Positions 14,563 to 15,383 of a DNA stretch of 15,383 bases are shown here, piece after piece. Origin of the DNA: UBA3263 sp964549975 (GTDB lineage Bacteria > Bacteroidota > Bacteroidia > Bacteroidales > Muribaculaceae); contig CAZJWM010000049.1 of assembly GCA_964549975.1 (NCBI GenBank), positions 1 to 15,383 of the forward strand, in the 5' to 3' direction. A program made the translations under genes and the position numbers. The notes beneath the pieces were generated by a model. It was not told where the DNA came from, made no database searches, and worked only from the letters and a program-made list of their open reading frames with translations. Within the stretch, counting starts at the first letter, position 1. Every line of letters starts with the position of its first letter.

Positions 14563-15383
14563 ATGAAACGCGACACTGAAATTTTTGACATCATCGAGCA
14601 AGAAAAGCTGCGCCAACACAAAGGCATTGAGCTGATTGCTTCGGAAAACTTCGTGAGCGAGCAAGTGATGCAAGCCATGGGTTCCTGCCTGACCAACAAG
14701 TATGCCGAAGGCTACCCCGGCCACCGCTACTACGGCGGTTGCGAAGTGGTGGACAAGGCAGAGCAACTTGCCATCGACCGTGTGAAACAACTCTTCGGCG
14801 CAGAATACGCCAACGTGCAACCCCACTCCGGAGCACAGGCCAACATGGCCGTGTTCATGGCCTGCCTGAAGCCCGGCGACAAGTTCCTGGGCCTGAACCT
14901 TGCTCATGGCGGCCACCTGAGCCACGGTAGCCCCGTGAACTTCAGCGGCCTGATGTATAAGGCTCTCGAGTACAACGTCAAAGAGAGCGACGGCCGTATC
15001 GACTACGACCAGATGGAGGAAGTGGCTCGCCGCGAACGTCCGAAATTGATCGTCGGCGGCGCCAGCGCCTACAGCCGCGAATGGGACTACGCTCGCATGC
15101 GTCGTCTGGCCGACGAAATCGGTGCCATCCTGATGATTGACATGGCTCACCCCGCAGGCCTCATCGCTGCCGGAGAGCTCGACAACCCCGTGAAATATGC
15201 CCACATCGTCACCTCCACAACCCACAAGACTCTCCGCGGCCCGCGCGGCGGCCTGATTCTCATGGGCAAGGACTTCGACAATCCCTGGGGCAAGACCAAT
15301 CCCAAAGGCGAAATCCGCAAGATGTCGGCCGGATCAAAATATCCCGGGCGACTTTATTCAAACGGAAGCTGCCCTTGGATTCG
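14563..15383 (+). CDS. glyA: Serine hydroxymethyltransferase, 3' part missing; frame diverges at its end
   Basis: PLP enzyme that converts serine and tetrahydrofolate to glycine and 5,10-methylene-tetrahydrofolate. Recognisable residues 1-256 include ELIASENF (23-30), TNKYAEGYPGHRYYGG (44-59), VQPHSGAQAN (85-94), LAHGGHLSHG (113-122), D193 in MIDMAHPAGL, and the PLP lysine K222 in TTHKTLRGPRGG. After RKMSA (ending at 15330) the conserved LLDSAVFPG-x-QGGP stretch expected next is absent, and residues 257-273 match nothing I know. So the true gene is supported to 15330 only; full length in Bacteroidota is about 426 residues. ATG at 14563 follows an A-rich leader, 17 bases after the flavin reductase. 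It is the last visible gene of the pyrBI operon. Confidence 0.93.
   Translation, partial: MKRDTEIFDIIEQEKLRQHKGIELIASENFVSEQVMQAMGSCLTNKYAEGYPGHRYYGGCEVVDKAEQLAIDRVKQLFGAEYANVQPHSGAQANMAVFMACLKPGDKFLGLNLAHGGHLSHGSPVNFSGLMYKALEYNVKESDGRIDYDQMEEVARRERPKLIVGGASAYSREWDYARMRRLADEIGAILMIDMAHPAGLIAAGELDNPVKYAHIVTSTTHKTLRGPRGGLILMGKDFDNPWGKTNPKGEIRKMSAGSKYPGRLYSNGSCPWI
15331..15383. other. Terminal 53 bases not matching the glyA family
   Basis: From 15331 the sequence no longer encodes SHMT in any frame, although all three plus frames remain open. It is richer in A and T than the preceding glyA codons. Read on the minus strand it contains FRLNKVARD, reminiscent of the N-terminus of Bacteroidota IF-2, but too short to call. 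A chimeric or low-quality contig end is the simplest explanation; a real insertion junction is the alternative. Confidence 0.5.

Noticed and set aside
14557..15225. Minus-strand open frame of 222 codons over glyA
   Set aside because: Pure shadow of conserved SHMT sequence; His/Val/Ala-rich with no family resemblance.
15331..15383. Start of an infB-like gene on the minus strand
   Set aside because: Only about nine residues (FRLNKVARD) resemble IF-2, without a start codon and without the following conserved residues; insufficient to call a gene.
1..15383. CRISPR array, transposase, integrase, toxin-antitoxin or restriction genes
   Set aside because: No direct repeat-spacer pattern, no terminal inverted repeats around a recombinase, and no protein motif of such systems was found on either strand.

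Overview
The window looks like a chromosomal segment of a Bacteroidota, order Bacteroidales, with moderately high GC; a Muribaculaceae-like gut lineage is my best guess, not a demonstrated fact. The reasons are a secreted GH2 enzyme with a T9SS-type C-terminal tail, promoter-like sequences of the Bacteroidota type (TTTG, about 20 bases, TAnnTTTG), no AGGAGG-type ribosome binding sites before the genes, and gene orders I associate with this group (pyrB-pyrI-flavin reductase-glyA; DUF2520-kdsC-maf).

Layout. At the left edge (1-26, minus strand) is the 5' end of what appears to be a tRNA gene, cut by the window. It is preceded by a consensus-like promoter lying inside a long imperfect hairpin. 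Next, on the minus strand, is a very large secreted beta-galactosidase-type GH2 protein (1580 aa), with a left-handed beta-helix acyltransferase gene just upstream of it. From 5820 the plus strand carries rlmD (23S rRNA m5U methyltransferase). Its stop codon interlocks with that of the convergent maf gene.

From 12407 down to 7232 runs a compact minus-strand array of six genes with overlaps or gaps of a few bases: a secreted PD40/beta-propeller-like protein, a PAP2 phosphatase fused in frame to a probable outer-membrane barrel, a nitroreductase, a Rossmann/DUF2520 protein, a KdsC-like Kdo-8-phosphate phosphatase and Maf. It mixes envelope functions (Kdo, lipid phosphate, exported proteins) with housekeeping functions (nucleotide sanitation, redox). 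Divergent from it, on the plus strand, are pyrB, pyrI, a flavin reductase-like gene and glyA (serine hydroxymethyltransferase), forming a pyrimidine/one-carbon metabolic operon. The 154-base divergent spacer holds three palindromes.

The glyA reading frame stops resembling the family at 15331, and the last 53 bases look foreign to it. No phage, insertion sequence, CRISPR array or recognisable defence system is present. No spacer exceeds 300 bases. The most unusual items are the PAP2-signal peptide-barrel fusion, the palindrome cluster, and the promoter embedded in a hairpin before the partial tRNA.
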